Shown here one piece after another: positions 27,337-35,959 of a DNA stretch of 64,000 bases. Origin of the DNA: Planctomycetaceae bacterium (GTDB lineage: Bacteria; Planctomycetota; Planctomycetia; Pirellulales; Pirellulaceae). The notes under the pieces were generated by a model that was not told the origin of the DNA, ran no database searches, and was given only the letters and a program-made list of their open reading frames with translations. The stretch lies in the NCBI GenBank assembly GCA_020638975.1, contig JACKHN010000003.1, forward strand, positions 186,001 through 250,000, written 5' to 3'. Position numbers and translations under genes: made by a program. Each line of letters opens with the position of its first letter. Position 1 is the first letter of the stretch.

Positions 27337-28965
27337 TTACGCGAAGTCTCGCAGGATTTCTTGTGCCGCGTTTTTTCCACAGGCTCCCATCACACCGCCC
27401 CCGGGATGGCTGGCCGCTCCGCAAAGATACAAGCCACGAATCGGCGAGCGATGGTCGGACCAACCGGCAACGGGGCGGAAACAGTATAGTTGGTGGAAGT
27501 GCATTGCCCCTTGCATGATGTTGCCCCCAGTGATGCCGAAAGTTCGCTCCAGATCAAGCGGACTGAGGACTTGGCGATGCTCGATTGCCGCTGGAACATT
27601 CGGAGCGTAGCGAGCAAGCTGTTCGACGCATCGATCCGCGAAGGACTCTTTCATATTGTCCCAATGCAGCCCTTCGGCGAGCTTGTAGGGCGCGTATTGC
27701 ACAAACATCGAGAGAATATGTTTGCCATCGGGGGCAATCGTCCGGTCCACGCTCGTGGGCATCGTGATCTCGAGGATGGGCTCTTCGCTGGGACGACCGT
27801 ACTTCGCATCGTCGTAGGCGCGCTCGATATAGTCCATCGTTGGGCCGATATGCATGGTGCCGTGATGTTGCGGCCCCATGCCGTCACTTGGACAAGCGGT
27901 GAATCGCGGCGGCTCGGCCAGAGCTAAATTGATCTTCGCGGAGGCGGACGAGTAGTCGATCTTGGCGACTGCGGAGCGAAAATCTTCCGGCAGTTCGGCT
28001 GAGTCCACAAATCGCTCGAAGGTTAAGTGAGCGTCAACGCTGCTCGCGACGACGGGAGCTTCAAGGAACGCGTGGTCTGCTAACAAGACACCTCGCGTTT
28101 TTCCGTCTTGGCTGATGATCTTGCTGACGGCAGCTTCGCGGCGAATGTCGACGCGGAGATCATTGCAGGCGTGCTCTAACGCATCGGACAGGCCGCCCAT
28201 TCCGCCTTCGACGTATCCCCAGACGCCACGTGCTCCGCCAGCTTCGCCCATCACGTGATGTAACAAGACGTAGGCCGTGCCGGGAGCGGAAGGAGGAGCA
28301 AACGCTCCGATGATCGCATCGGTGGCGAGCGTCGCGCGGAGGACTTCGGATTCGAACCAGCGTTCGAGAATGGGACGGGCCGCGCCCGTGAGCAGCTCGA
28401 TGGCATCAGGTATCTCGTCACCGAGCGTTGCCAGCGCTTGGTACAACTCCCAGATTTTTCCCGTGTCACGCAATCGCTTGCCGACGCCAATCTTTCGGCG
28501 TTCTTTGGGAAGCGGGAGTGGGTCTGGTGCAGCTTTTGACAGGACAGGTTCCAGGATTCCAGCGACTCGTTCGAGCAGCCTGTTGTAACGAGGATAGGCT
28601 TCCGCGTCCTTGTCGCTGAACTTTGCAATCTCTCGCTGATTCAATCCTTCATCCGGTCCCATAAGCAGAGATCGACCATCGAGAAGCGGTGTAAACGACG
28701 ACGGATTCCTGGGCAGAATGTTCAGTCCGTAATGCTTGAGTCGCAACTCGCGAATGATCTCGGGCAGAAACAGGCTGATGACGTATGCCGCCGTCGAAAC
28801 TTTGTATCCGGGCCACAGTTCTTCGGTCGTCGCACAGCCGCCGAGGACGTGTCGGCGTTCGAGGACGCAGACGGACTTTCCGGCTTTGGCGAGATACGCC
28901 GCTGTGACGAGCCCGTTGTGGCCGCCGCCGATTACGATACAGTCATATTTCTTTGTTGGTTTCAT
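27337..28965 (-). CDS. FAD-dependent oxidoreductase, phytoene dehydrogenase / PYROXD2-like
   Basis: 542 residues. The N-terminus holds the dinucleotide-binding fold motif VIGGGHNGLVTAAYLAKAG (glycines at ~12-17), followed by an acidic residue after beta-2 (VLERRHVLGGCA), typical of FAD binding in the phytoene desaturase superfamily. The C-terminus holds the second FAD signature, GLYLCGAASHPGGGVMGACG. Length and both motifs fit the PYROXD2/CrtI-like group of uncharacterised oxidoreductases found widely in bacteria. No carotenoid genes are next to it, so a carotenoid substrate cannot be claimed. It lies head-to-head with the EamA transporter gene (104-base gap), which could share its promoter region. 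No clear ribosome binding site is visible. Confidence 0.85.
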   Translation of the reverse strand: MKPTKKYDCIVIGGGHNGLVTAAYLAKAGKSVCVLERRHVLGGCATTEELWPGYKVSTAAYVISLFLPEIIRELRLKHYGLNILPRNPSSFTPLLDGRSLLMGPDEGLNQREIAKFSDKDAEAYPRYNRLLERVAGILEPVLSKAAPDPLPLPKERRKIGVGKRLRDTGKIWELYQALATLGDEIPDAIELLTGAARPILERWFESEVLRATLATDAIIGAFAPPSAPGTAYVLLHHVMGEAGGARGVWGYVEGGMGGLSDALEHACNDLRVDIRREAAVSKIISQDGKTRGVLLADHAFLEAPVVASSVDAHLTFERFVDSAELPEDFRSAVAKIDYSSASAKINLALAEPPRFTACPSDGMGPQHHGTMHIGPTMDYIERAYDDAKYGRPSEEPILEITMPTSVDRTIAPDGKHILSMFVQYAPYKLAEGLHWDNMKESFADRCVEQLARYAPNVPAAIEHRQVLSPLDLERTFGITGGNIMQGAMHFHQLYCFRPVAGWSDHRSPIRGLYLCGAASHPGGGVMGACGKNAAQEILRDFA

Positions 28966-29069
28966 CAGTTGCTGCGTCCGTTCAGCTGTGGAGACATCGC
29001 GAGTTGATTAGGAACGTTCGCGATTGTAGCCGAACTCGCCGCGACACCGTAATCCCGAAGTGAAATCAC

Positions 29070-30050
29070 TTGGTTGAGACTTCCGATTCATCACCGGAGA
29101 GTGAACTCGCACAGCGTCGCAAGCTGCAATCGCGGTTGCTCATTCTTGCGGCGGCGGTTCTGTGGAGCACGAGCGGGTTCTTTGCCAAGTCGCCATTGTT
29201 CGAGGCGTGGCCTAAGGAGATTGATGGCTGGCCGGTTCGAGGCCCGCTGCTCGCCTTTTGGCGAACGAGTTTTGCCAGCGTCATTCTGTTCCCGCTTGTA
29301 CGACGGCCTCGTTGGACGGTGAAATTGATCCCGACGACGCTCATCTTCGCCGCCATGAGTGTGGCATTTCTCACAGCGATGACGAAGACCAACGCGGCGA
29401 ATGCGATCTGGCTGCAAAACACGGCGCCGGTTTGGATCTTCTTGGTGGGAGTTCTGGTACTCGGCGACGATGTGCATCGTCGCGATTGGTGGTTGCTGGG
29501 GTTCGCGCTTGCAGGTGTGGGATTGATCTTGTCGTTTGAATTACAAGGTCAAGGCGTCGACGGCATGATGTACGGACTACTTGGTGGGCTGACCTACGCG
29601 GGCGTGGTGGTATCGTTGCGATGGTTGCGCGACGAAGATGCGGCTTGGCTGGTCGCAATGAATCACTTTGTAACCGGCGTCGTGCTGCTACCGTACATCC
29701 TTTACGTCGGGATTTGGCCGAGCCTCGGTCAGCTGGCCTTCTTAGCTGCCTTCGGCATGTTGCAGATGGGGCTGCCCTACTGGCTGTTCGCTCGCGGTCT
29801 GCAAGGTATTCCAGGGCACGAAGCTTCCGGCCTGGTGTTGCTCGAACCGATCCTCGTACCGGTATGGGTCTTCCTGGCCTGGCGGAGCGAGCCGACTTAC
29901 GAAGCTCCGGCTTGGTGGACGCTGGTGGGAGGTGGTTTGATCCTGGTCGGCCTGATTTGCCGGTACACGAATCTCCGTCGTATAGGTTATCGGAACGATC
30001 AACTTCGGGGCGAAGCAGAGAATCGGAATGGCCAGCGAGAGGAAGCCTAA
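29070..30050 (+). CDS. EamA/DMT-family transporter
   Basis: 326 residues from a TTG at 29070; no ATG or GTG occurs before the first membrane segment, so TTG is the only reasonable start. There are about ten hydrophobic helices in two EamA halves: the first opens with LLILAAAVLWSTSGFFAKSPLF, the second with GMMYGLLGGLTYAGVVVSL. FLTAMTKTNAANAIWLQNTAPVW and MLQMGLPYWLFARGLQGIPGHEA are typical DMT phrases. The family exports or imports small metabolites; the substrate cannot be read from sequence. The last ~20 residues (NDQLRGEAENRNGQREEA) are hydrophilic and lie antisense to the conserved end of the M50 protease, so they look like run-on sequence. The gene is convergent with, and overlaps, that gene by 309 bases. 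Confidence 0.85.
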   Translation: MVETSDSSPESELAQRRKLQSRLLILAAAVLWSTSGFFAKSPLFEAWPKEIDGWPVRGPLLAFWRTSFASVILFPLVRRPRWTVKLIPTTLIFAAMSVAFLTAMTKTNAANAIWLQNTAPVWIFLVGVLVLGDDVHRRDWWLLGFALAGVGLILSFELQGQGVDGMMYGLLGGLTYAGVVVSLRWLRDEDAAWLVAMNHFVTGVVLLPYILYVGIWPSLGQLAFLAAFGMLQMGLPYWLFARGLQGIPGHEASGLVLLEPILVPVWVFLAWRSEPTYEAPAWWTLVGGGLILVGLICRYTNLRRIGYRNDQLRGEAENRNGQREEA

Positions 30051-31052
30051 CGCGATCCTGCCGAAACCCAGCCGAGCCGTGTCGTCACTGGTGGGCGGAT
30101 GATCCGTGCCGATCATGAATAGGACCAGGCCTGCCATCAAGGCAAGCCCCGGCGATGCTGCACCAAGAATCATCGCGAGTATCGCAACTCCCATGAATAC
30201 GCGTGCGATCCAGTGTGCCTTCTTCCCGAAGAGCGCGTAAGTGATGTGACCGCCATCAAGCTGTCCGACGGGCATCATGTTTAGGCCGGTGACGAGCAGG
30301 CCTACCCAGCCAGCCATGAAATAGGGATTCAGTTGCGAATGGGCGGTCATTTGTCCAGGCTGATATCCAGCTGGCTGGATCGTGTCCATCATCATCCGCA
30401 CGGCGAGCGGTGAGTCAAACTGGTACGGCCCCGAGACCGGGACGGTGTAATCCAACTGGGTGATGCCAATCCAGGTGATTGGAATCGCAACGACGAGACC
30501 GGCAAGAGGCCCAGCTATGCCAATGTCAAACATCTCACGCCGATCCGCTCGCATCCCATCCATGCCGATAACAGCTCCCATCGTGCCAATGGGGCTAACG
30601 ACCGGGAGTGGAATGAAGTACGGGAAACTTGCCGGGATTCGATATCTCAACGTCGCCAGGAAGTGACCCATCTCATGCGTGAGCAGGATGGACAATACGC
30701 ACGCCGTGTAGATAAGGCCGTCTTGCCAATGGATCAGAATGGCGGTCCGGAGCGGCATCAAGCTGCCCACTTGCAGCGGTTCCGTGACCAGAAACTGCCA
30801 CGTGTGCCATTGCGTAGCACCAGCAAGAAAAGTCGAAAAACAAGTCAAAATAAAGAGATTCAAGGGCAGCAGCTTGCGTCGCGGGCGAACGCGAAAACTT
30901 CTGCGCGCAAGATTTTCTGGTGATGCGGGAACCGTCTCGGCCAAGTAGACCGACGGTTCATGCCCCGAGTCGACTGCGTCTGACCGAGACCCTTGCTCAA
31001 TAACAAGGTCATCGCCATCGTCGTTGCGAGCTGCTGGCTCCGCGTCTTCCAT
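29742..31052 (-). CDS. site-2 protease family (M50) membrane metalloprotease
   Basis: 436 residues. Zinc site HEMGH at 126-130 (H126, E127, H130) in a membrane helix, and the third ligand Asp266 in PVGQLDGGH. The N-terminal ~55 residues are acidic and cytoplasmic-looking, then several hydrophobic helices follow, including LLPLNLFILTCFSTFLAG and LMAGLVLFMIG. This matches the EcsB-less S2P group that cleaves membrane-anchored regulators within the bilayer. The conserved fold ends near residue 353 (FAPKLIVP). The remaining ~83 residues (SHQRPPSRSF..., no hydrophobic content) are simply the antisense of the EamA gene and are probably a run-on after stop-codon loss. Regulated-intramembrane-proteolysis substrates are not apparent nearby. 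Confidence 0.87.
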   Translation of the reverse strand: MEDAEPAARNDDGDDLVIEQGSRSDAVDSGHEPSVYLAETVPASPENLARRSFRVRPRRKLLPLNLFILTCFSTFLAGATQWHTWQFLVTEPLQVGSLMPLRTAILIHWQDGLIYTACVLSILLTHEMGHFLATLRYRIPASFPYFIPLPVVSPIGTMGAVIGMDGMRADRREMFDIGIAGPLAGLVVAIPITWIGITQLDYTVPVSGPYQFDSPLAVRMMMDTIQPAGYQPGQMTAHSQLNPYFMAGWVGLLVTGLNMMPVGQLDGGHITYALFGKKAHWIARVFMGVAILAMILGAASPGLALMAGLVLFMIGTDHPPTSDDTARLGFGRIALGFLSLAIPILCFAPKLIVPITYTTEIRVPANQADQDQTTSHQRPPSRSFVSRLAPPGQEDPYRYEDRFEQHQAGSFVPWNTLQTASEQPVGQPHLQHAEGS

Positions 31053-31362
31053 GCCTTAAGCTTCGTTCTGAAAGAGGGTTGCGTTCACTTACCGAATGTC
31101 GTTGTCGCTGTAACAGGATAGCACAACGACGGCGGAGGGCTTAGGGCGGCTCGTGGTAGGCATGAGTATTCGTGGATGCGGCGGACTACGCCACATCCCC
31201 CTACCTACTGCGAAACAACTCTAAAACGCTAGTAAAGAGCATATCGCCCACGAAAACTATCTGGATTTATCGAGAAACATTGAATTGCTCGACTACACCA
31301 TGAAAGGCGTAACTGGATTCGCAATTGGGAAGAATCGACCCGGGGCACCATCTTGTGAACCG
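31053..31362. other. intergenic region, nothing recognised
   Basis: 310 bases between the M50 protease start and the DUF1080 gene stop, both on the minus strand. It should hold the protease promoter, but I cannot point to a convincing -35/-10 pair, repeat or RNA. Confidence 0.4.
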
Positions 31363-32160
31363 CTAATCCTCGAGTTGTCGCAGTTCGACCTTGCGAAAGT
31401 CGACTGGATGACTCTCTGACTGAAGGGAGATCGTTCCTCCGGTCAATGCTTTGTTACCTCCCGCTTTCTCAATCAGTTTTGCAGCGATCTCGTCTCGCTC
31501 GTCGAGTTGTGGTTCGGTGTACTCCAGAACAAGCTCGCCATTGATGAAGTGCTTGATGGACTTGTTGCCTCGAACTTCGACCTCGGCCGTCACCCATTGC
31601 TCGCCGTGGTAAGTCTTGGAAGTTGAACTCGTGCAGTGCGGCAGGAACAGCTTGCCGTTCATGACGACATTTGTACCGGGGGTGCAGAGATTACCGGTCG
31701 TCCTCTCCTTCTTACCATCGCCGCCAAGCAGTTGGACTTCAATCGACGTCGGGAAGTCTTGATCCTTGGTCATGCTCTCGGGGGTTTGCCCGTGCACCAT
31801 GATCCCACTGTTGCGAAGCGCCCAGCCGGGCCCTTCGTTCACTTGATCGCCCACGAATCGATACTCGACGCGGATTACGTAATTGGAGAACGGTTGGTCA
31901 TAGAAAATGTGCCCGAACGTCCCACCGAACTTTTCGTAAGCGTCGTAGCGGACTTTCATCAAACCGGCTTCGACTCGGAAGGTGTCTCCGAAGTTGTCGT
32001 TTAGATCGTAGCCTGTCAGTTTTACCTTCCAACCATCCAAGTTCTTGCCATTGAATAGCTGAATCCATTCACCGTCTGCGCCTCGTGCCGAGGTCGAAGC
32101 GATTATGGAAGCGAGAAGAACGATGCACGCTACCATGCGTTGTGATTGCCATCTTGTCAT
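31363..32160 (-). CDS. secreted DUF1080 (3-keto-disaccharide hydrolase-like) protein
   Basis: 265 residues with a signal peptide (MTRWQSQRMVACIVLLASIIASTSARGA). The mature protein opens with the DUF1080 hallmark WIQLFNGKNLDGWKVK, then FRVEAGLMKVRYD, YVIRVEYRF and WALRNSGIMVHGQ, and has a concanavalin-like beta-sandwich pattern to the C-terminus (ISLQSESHPVDFRKVELRQL). The length fits a single-domain member. DUF1080 proteins are expanded in planctomycetes; some relatives hydrolyse 3-keto-glycosides, and this is the likely broad role, in the periplasm or outside. The gene is monocistronic in appearance: its promoter side (32161-32389) is shared with the divergent RegB-type kinase gene and contains a palindrome. 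Confidence 0.88.
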   Translation of the reverse strand: MTRWQSQRMVACIVLLASIIASTSARGADGEWIQLFNGKNLDGWKVKLTGYDLNDNFGDTFRVEAGLMKVRYDAYEKFGGTFGHIFYDQPFSNYVIRVEYRFVGDQVNEGPGWALRNSGIMVHGQTPESMTKDQDFPTSIEVQLLGGDGKKERTTGNLCTPGTNVVMNGKLFLPHCTSSTSKTYHGEQWVTAEVEVRGNKSIKHFINGELVLEYTEPQLDERDEIAAKLIEKAGGNKALTGGTISLQSESHPVDFRKVELRQLED

Positions 32161-32302
32161 GATGTAATACTACTTTCGGAAGTTAATTCGGTTCGTTGGC
32201 AGTCCCGGCAGAAGATCTAGCCTATTCTCTCCAACGTGTTGTGTGAAGCGACCGAGGCGACTTACAATTGACGTTTTCGACTAAGCAACGCTCGTGTTAC
32301 TA

Positions 32303-32359
32303 GTGGGATAGGCTTCCAGCCTGTCAGCGGCAATTCAACAGGATAGAAGCCTATCCCAC
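32303..32359. repeat. intergenic palindrome, family A
   Basis: Left arm 32303-32324 (GTGGGATAGGCTTCCAGCCT...) and right arm 32338-32359 (ACAGGATAGAAGCCTATCCC...) pair over 22 bases with two mismatches and a 13-base loop. It lies between divergent genes. The outer GTGGGATAGG / CCTATCCCAC pairs perfectly. REP-like; no gene in it. Confidence 0.85.
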
Positions 32360-32389
32360 GGCGGAAAACCGTCAGTTATCTCACGAGCG

Positions 32390-33757
32390 ATGCTAATTCG
32401 CACCGAGCAATCTCTTACACGACTTTCGCCCCCAGTGCATAATCCCGCCGACGCCCGTGAGATCGATCGCCTGGAAGTCAACGCTTCGTGGTTGCTTCGG
32501 TTGCGTTGGGTGGCCGTCATCGGCCAGTTGCTAACCATCGCGGTCGCTCGATTCGTGATCCACGTCGATTTGGCGATTATTCCTCTGCTGTTGGTCGTTG
32601 GATTTACTGGAATCAGCAACATCGCGTTTGCCTATTGGCTCCGCACTCACACGCGACTGCCGGAACAGATCCGAGTTCGCCGTGACCCATGGGTGCTGGC
32701 GGCGGTCATGGGAGTCGATTTGCTTTCATTGACGACCTTATTGTTCCTTTCCGGCGGGCCGGCAAATCCGTTTACGATCTTCTTTTTCGTAAATCTCGCA
32801 CTCGCTGCTGTCGTGCTGCCCCAGCGATCCAGTTGGTGGCTGTTGCTGTTAGCGATCGGATGCTTGGGTATTTTGCTCGTTGTCCATCTGCCTGTTCCTG
32901 AATTGAGCCAGCCGGTGGTGACGGGCACAACACGGCGACTCACGCTGCAGCAAGTTGGGCTGGTGACTGCGGTGGCGTTATGCGCGGGAGTGGCCATTTA
33001 CTTTATCACGCGAGTGACTCGCGAGTTGCAGGATCGCGAGGCAGAATTACGCCTCGCGGAAGCACAGCGGGCTCGCAGTGAGCGGCTCGAAGCGTTAGCG
33101 ACATTGGCGGCAGGAGCCGGACACGAACTGGCGTCGCCTTTGTCGACCATCGCTGTCATTGCCAAGGATCTGACGCGTCACCTGGAAGGAACGGATGTAC
33201 CCGAAACGGTGATCGAGGATGTTGGGCTGATTCGGAGCGAACTGGATCACTGCCGCAGGATTCTCGATGGGATGGCCAGCAGTGCCGGGCAAGCGCTCGG
33301 CGAGGAGATGCTCCCGGTGACATGCGAAGAACTGCTTAACGAAACGCTTGAGGGACTGACCCGACGCAATCGGGTCGTATTGGACATCGAATCAACGACA
33401 ACACGACAGCCAATCGTCGTGCCTTTGACTGGCGTGGCGAATGCGTTGCGTGGTTTGATCCGGAACGGACTAGATGCGTCATCCCCCGAGGCAGACGTTC
33501 GCGTATCCACTCGATTGACCTCGGATTCACTTTTGATCACGATCGAGGATCAAGGGTGCGGTATGTCGCCGGAAATCCTTGCTCGGGCGGGAGAGCCCTT
33601 TTTCACGACCAAGGAACCTGGACAAGGGATGGGACTCGGTTTGTTCCTTACGAAAAATTTATTACACCGGCTGGGAGGCAGTCTGACAATCAATTCGTCG
33701 CCCGATGTTGGGACCACAACGGTGGTTACGCTCCCGACTGCGAGCTTCGTGAATTAG
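32390..33757 (+). CDS. regB: RegB/PrrB-type redox-sensing histidine kinase
   Basis: 455 residues. Six membrane helices occupy ~35-210. Between them is GGPANPF (122-128), which matches the GGxxNPF quinone-binding motif known for RegB. The H-box is GAGHELASPLSTI with His245, very close to the RegB signature. A Cys in DHCRRIL (Cys288) sits about 43 residues later, where RegB has its redox-active Cys. The C-terminal ATPase has N (RGLIRNGLDAS), G1 (DQGCGMSPE) and G2 (GQGMGLGLFL) boxes. In proteobacteria RegB-RegA switches respiration, carbon and nitrogen fixation genes with redox state; I infer a similar sensor here. The ATG at 32390 has a weak ribosome site. The regulator gene follows after 93 bases. 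Confidence 0.88.
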   Translation: MLIRTEQSLTRLSPPVHNPADAREIDRLEVNASWLLRLRWVAVIGQLLTIAVARFVIHVDLAIIPLLLVVGFTGISNIAFAYWLRTHTRLPEQIRVRRDPWVLAAVMGVDLLSLTTLLFLSGGPANPFTIFFFVNLALAAVVLPQRSSWWLLLLAIGCLGILLVVHLPVPELSQPVVTGTTRRLTLQQVGLVTAVALCAGVAIYFITRVTRELQDREAELRLAEAQRARSERLEALATLAAGAGHELASPLSTIAVIAKDLTRHLEGTDVPETVIEDVGLIRSELDHCRRILDGMASSAGQALGEEMLPVTCEELLNETLEGLTRRNRVVLDIESTTTRQPIVVPLTGVANALRGLIRNGLDASSPEADVRVSTRLTSDSLLITIEDQGCGMSPEILARAGEPFFTTKEPGQGMGLGLFLTKNLLHRLGGSLTINSSPDVGTTTVVTLPTASFVN

Positions 33758-33850
33758 GCTGCGACAATTTACCGCATTTAACACTGCGAAATATGATTAT
33801 AAACTCTTACACGGCGACCCGATGAAATTCGCCAGCGAGGTGGTTTTGAG

Positions 33851-34429
33851 ATGAGCGAACAAACAGCGACCGAGCTGTCTGGCTCGACGGACGTCACTCA
33901 CCAGACGTTACTGCTGGTGGACGATAGTTTGCCGTTTCGCGAGCGTCTTGCGAGGGCGTTTCGCGATCGCGGATTTCATGTCTGCACGGCCGGAAACTAC
34001 GACGAGGCCATGAGTCTCGCCAGCGAGATTGTTCCCGACATGGCGGTCGTCGACCTGAGAATGCCAGGTCCGTCGGGATTAAATCTGGTTCGCGATCTGA
34101 AGTCGCTGCATCCGGAGGCGCGCATCTTGGTGCTGAGCGGATTCGGCAGTATTGCCACGGCGATCGATGCCGTGCGCCTAGGTGCGACGAACTTCCTGCC
34201 GAAACCGGCTGATGCGGACGACATCCTCGCCGCTCTCGAACGAGGGGAGGCAGAAGTATCGGAACTGCCTGAAACAGAACCTGAAACGCCATCGTTGGCG
34301 CGAGCCGAGTGGGAGCACATCCATCGGGTCTTGGCAGATTGTGGCGGGAACATTTCTGAGTGTGCTCGCCGACTCGGAATTCATCGCAGATCACTACAAC
34401 GGAAACTCCAAAAGCGAGCTCCCGAATAG
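33851..34429 (+). CDS. regA: RegA/ActR-type response regulator
   Basis: 192 residues, the usual RegA length. Receiver domain: acidic pair in LLVDDSLP, phospho-acceptor Asp68 in AVVDLRMPG, Thr/Ser site in VLSGFGS and Lys in FLPKPAD. The C-terminal part contains SLARAEWEHIHRVLADCGGN and a Fis-like helix-turn-helix (ISECARRLGIHRRSLQRKLQ), strongly like RegA/PrrA/ActR. It lies downstream of the RegB-type kinase in the same direction, and the sigma factor gene follows 18 bases later, so the three are likely one transcript. The partner is almost certainly the RegB-like kinase. Regulated promoters cannot be seen from this sequence alone. Confidence 0.9.
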   Translation: MSEQTATELSGSTDVTHQTLLLVDDSLPFRERLARAFRDRGFHVCTAGNYDEAMSLASEIVPDMAVVDLRMPGPSGLNLVRDLKSLHPEARILVLSGFGSIATAIDAVRLGATNFLPKPADADDILAALERGEAEVSELPETEPETPSLARAEWEHIHRVLADCGGNISECARRLGIHRRSLQRKLQKRAPE

Positions 34430-34447
34430 CTTGCAGAAAGTGCAACC

Positions 34448-35278
34448 ATGAACGGCGCATTGTTCTTTGCCGACGTTCAAGCCTCCCAAGCCGCCGATGC
34501 CTCGGCATCGGCTAGGCGAGATATCAATTGCATCGCAGGGCTCGACTACGACGCAATTCCGGAGGACGATCTTCGAGATTTGCAGTTAGATCGAACGTCG
34601 GTTCTGACGCCGGAAGGGGAATCACGATTGTTCCTTCAGATGAATCGCTACTACCACCGCGCGATAAAGCTTCGCGAAGTTGAGCAAGGACAAACTTACT
34701 CCAAAGCCGAAGCCACGGTCGATAACGAACTCGCAAGAGCCGACGAGCTAAGAAATCTGATCGTCGTTATCTTTCACAAATTGACCGTCTCGATCGCGAA
34801 GAATTTCATCAGTTCACGACACACGTTGGAAGAGTTGGTTAGTGAAGGCGATGCGACCCTGTTACGAGCCGTGACACTGTTCGATCCCAGTCGCGGCTAT
34901 CGCTTCAGCACTTACGCCACCTACGCGATTCGTCGCCGACTGGCTCGATATGTCACGTCATCCCAGCACACGCATGCGACGCCAGTCGACTTCCGCGACG
35001 CGCCGCCAATTCCCGATCAGCGACGTTGGTCGTTACCATACGAACAGGCCATGCATGCGGGTGTCGAGTGGTTGGAGACGGCGCTCTATGAACTCTCTGC
35101 GCGGGAACGCTATATCGTTCGTTGTCGATTCGGATGGGGCCGCGAGTTCGAACCACGGACGTTACAGGAAATCGCCGACGAGCTGGGAGTTTCCCGCGAA
35201 CGCGTAAGGCAACTGGAGGCAAAAGCGATCACGAAGTTGCGAGAAGTCGCAGCCGGCATCGATGTCGCCGTGATCTAG
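34448..35278 (+). CDS. sigma-70 family factor (RpoD-like group)
   Basis: 276 residues; begins at an ATG with AGAAAG upstream, 18 bases after the RegA-type gene. Region 1.2-like start (RTSVLTPEGESRLFLQMNRYYHRAIKLRE), region 2 (LEELVSEGDATLLRAVTLFD, then YRFSTYATYAIRRRLARYV) and region 4 with a classical HTH (LQEIADELGVSRERVRQLEAKAITKLRE). It is longer than ECF factors and lacks much of region 3, so it is a group 2/3 factor. The neighbouring STAS gene hints at control by a partner-switching cascade, though no anti-sigma kinase gene is in the window. Target promoters are unknown. Confidence 0.88.
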   Translation: MNGALFFADVQASQAADASASARRDINCIAGLDYDAIPEDDLRDLQLDRTSVLTPEGESRLFLQMNRYYHRAIKLREVEQGQTYSKAEATVDNELARADELRNLIVVIFHKLTVSIAKNFISSRHTLEELVSEGDATLLRAVTLFDPSRGYRFSTYATYAIRRRLARYVTSSQHTHATPVDFRDAPPIPDQRRWSLPYEQAMHAGVEWLETALYELSARERYIVRCRFGWGREFEPRTLQEIADELGVSRERVRQLEAKAITKLREVAAGIDVAVI

Positions 35279-35376
35279 CGTTGACAAGTTCAAGACGTTA
35301 GCCCATCTGGCAGGACTTTTCATTGGTTGAAGTTGCACAAGATATGCGACGGGACCCCGAGCCCGTCGAATAACGA

Positions 35377-35503
35377 CTTCGGACCGGCTCAACAATAACG
35401 TCTTCTTTTGCGTAGGGTCCGCTGTGCGGACCTCAGGGATTCCTGGTCCGCACAGCGGACCCTATTCTTGAAATGCCGAAGTTATTTCTGACTTGCTCCT
35501 TAG
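35377..35503 (-). mobile_element. MITE-like palindromic element, copy 1
   Basis: The core is a perfect 20-bp inverted repeat: 35413-35432 (TAGGGTCCGCTGTGCGGACC) and 35445-35464, loop 12 bases. Outer flanks are also inverted: CTTCGGACCGGCTCAACAAT on the left against the complement of the right end (CTAAGGAGCAAGTCAGAAAT). On the opposite strand the whole unit aligns with copy 2 at 55970-56099, including AATAACTTCGGCATTTCAAG next to the core. It encodes nothing. Confidence 0.8.
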
Positions 35504-35520
35504 ATTCATCGGCGGGCTCG

Positions 35521-35549
35521 GATGCCCGTCGTACGAATCCATTTGAGAT
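35521..35549. repeat. half copy of intergenic palindrome family C
   Basis: The complement reads CTCAAATGGATTCGTACGAC, matching the left flank and arm of the palindrome at 36095-36163 (CTTAAATGGATTCGTACGAC) with one mismatch. The second arm is missing, so this is a truncated copy in reverse orientation. Confidence 0.6.
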
Positions 35550-35608
35550 TGAGAAACTGATAAGCCCTGCCCACTTGGAAAAGATCTTTTGTGGTAGTTC
35601 GGTCGTGA

Positions 35609-35614
35609 TATAAT
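35609..35614 (+). promoter_or_regulatory. -10 box placed for a leaderless transcript
   Basis: A consensus TATAAT ends 6 bases before the ATG of the STAS gene. A start of transcription 7 bases downstream of the box would be the A of the ATG itself. No Shine-Dalgarno sequence precedes the ATG. The -35 region (CTTTTG at 17-base spacing) is poor. Confidence 0.45.
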
Positions 35615-35620
35615 GGCCGC

Positions 35621-35959
35621 ATGAAGGGTATAGAAGTAAGCAAGCAGGACGGAGGCGTCGTCGTTCGGTTCAAGGCTGTTAAGCTAACTGACGACGATCA
35701 GATACTTAGTCTCAGTGATGAGTTGCGAGAGGCTCTTGATTCCGTTCTGAGCGGTGAGCGATTGTTGATCGATTTCCAAAACGTCGAGATCGTCGCTTCG
35801 ATGTTATTGGGCGATCTTGTGTTGCTGAACAAAGCGGCGGCCAGGCAGGGAGTTTCGCTGCAATTCTGTCGGCTCTCGTCGGACGTCATGCGGGTGATCA
35901 GCACCTGCCAACTCGACCGACTGTTCGATATTCTCCCAGACGCTTCGCCCGATGAGTGA
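35621..35959 (+). CDS. STAS-domain anti-anti-sigma factor
   Basis: 112 residues, a single STAS domain. Pattern: VVVRFKAVKLTDDDQILSLSDELREAL, then ERLLIDFQNVEIVASMLLG, where Ser60 occupies the position of the phosphorylated Ser in SpoIIAA-type proteins (canonical DSSG replaced by ASML), and LVLLNKAAARQGVSLQFCRLS. Such proteins bind an anti-sigma kinase when unphosphorylated and so release a sigma factor; the replacement of the Asp before Ser may change regulation. The gene follows the sigma-70 gene after 342 bases that contain the MITE-like element, so it has its own promoter. The anti-sigma kinase partner is not in this window. Confidence 0.85.
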   Translation: MKGIEVSKQDGGVVVRFKAVKLTDDDQILSLSDELREALDSVLSGERLLIDFQNVEIVASMLLGDLVLLNKAAARQGVSLQFCRLSSDVMRVISTCQLDRLFDILPDASPDE

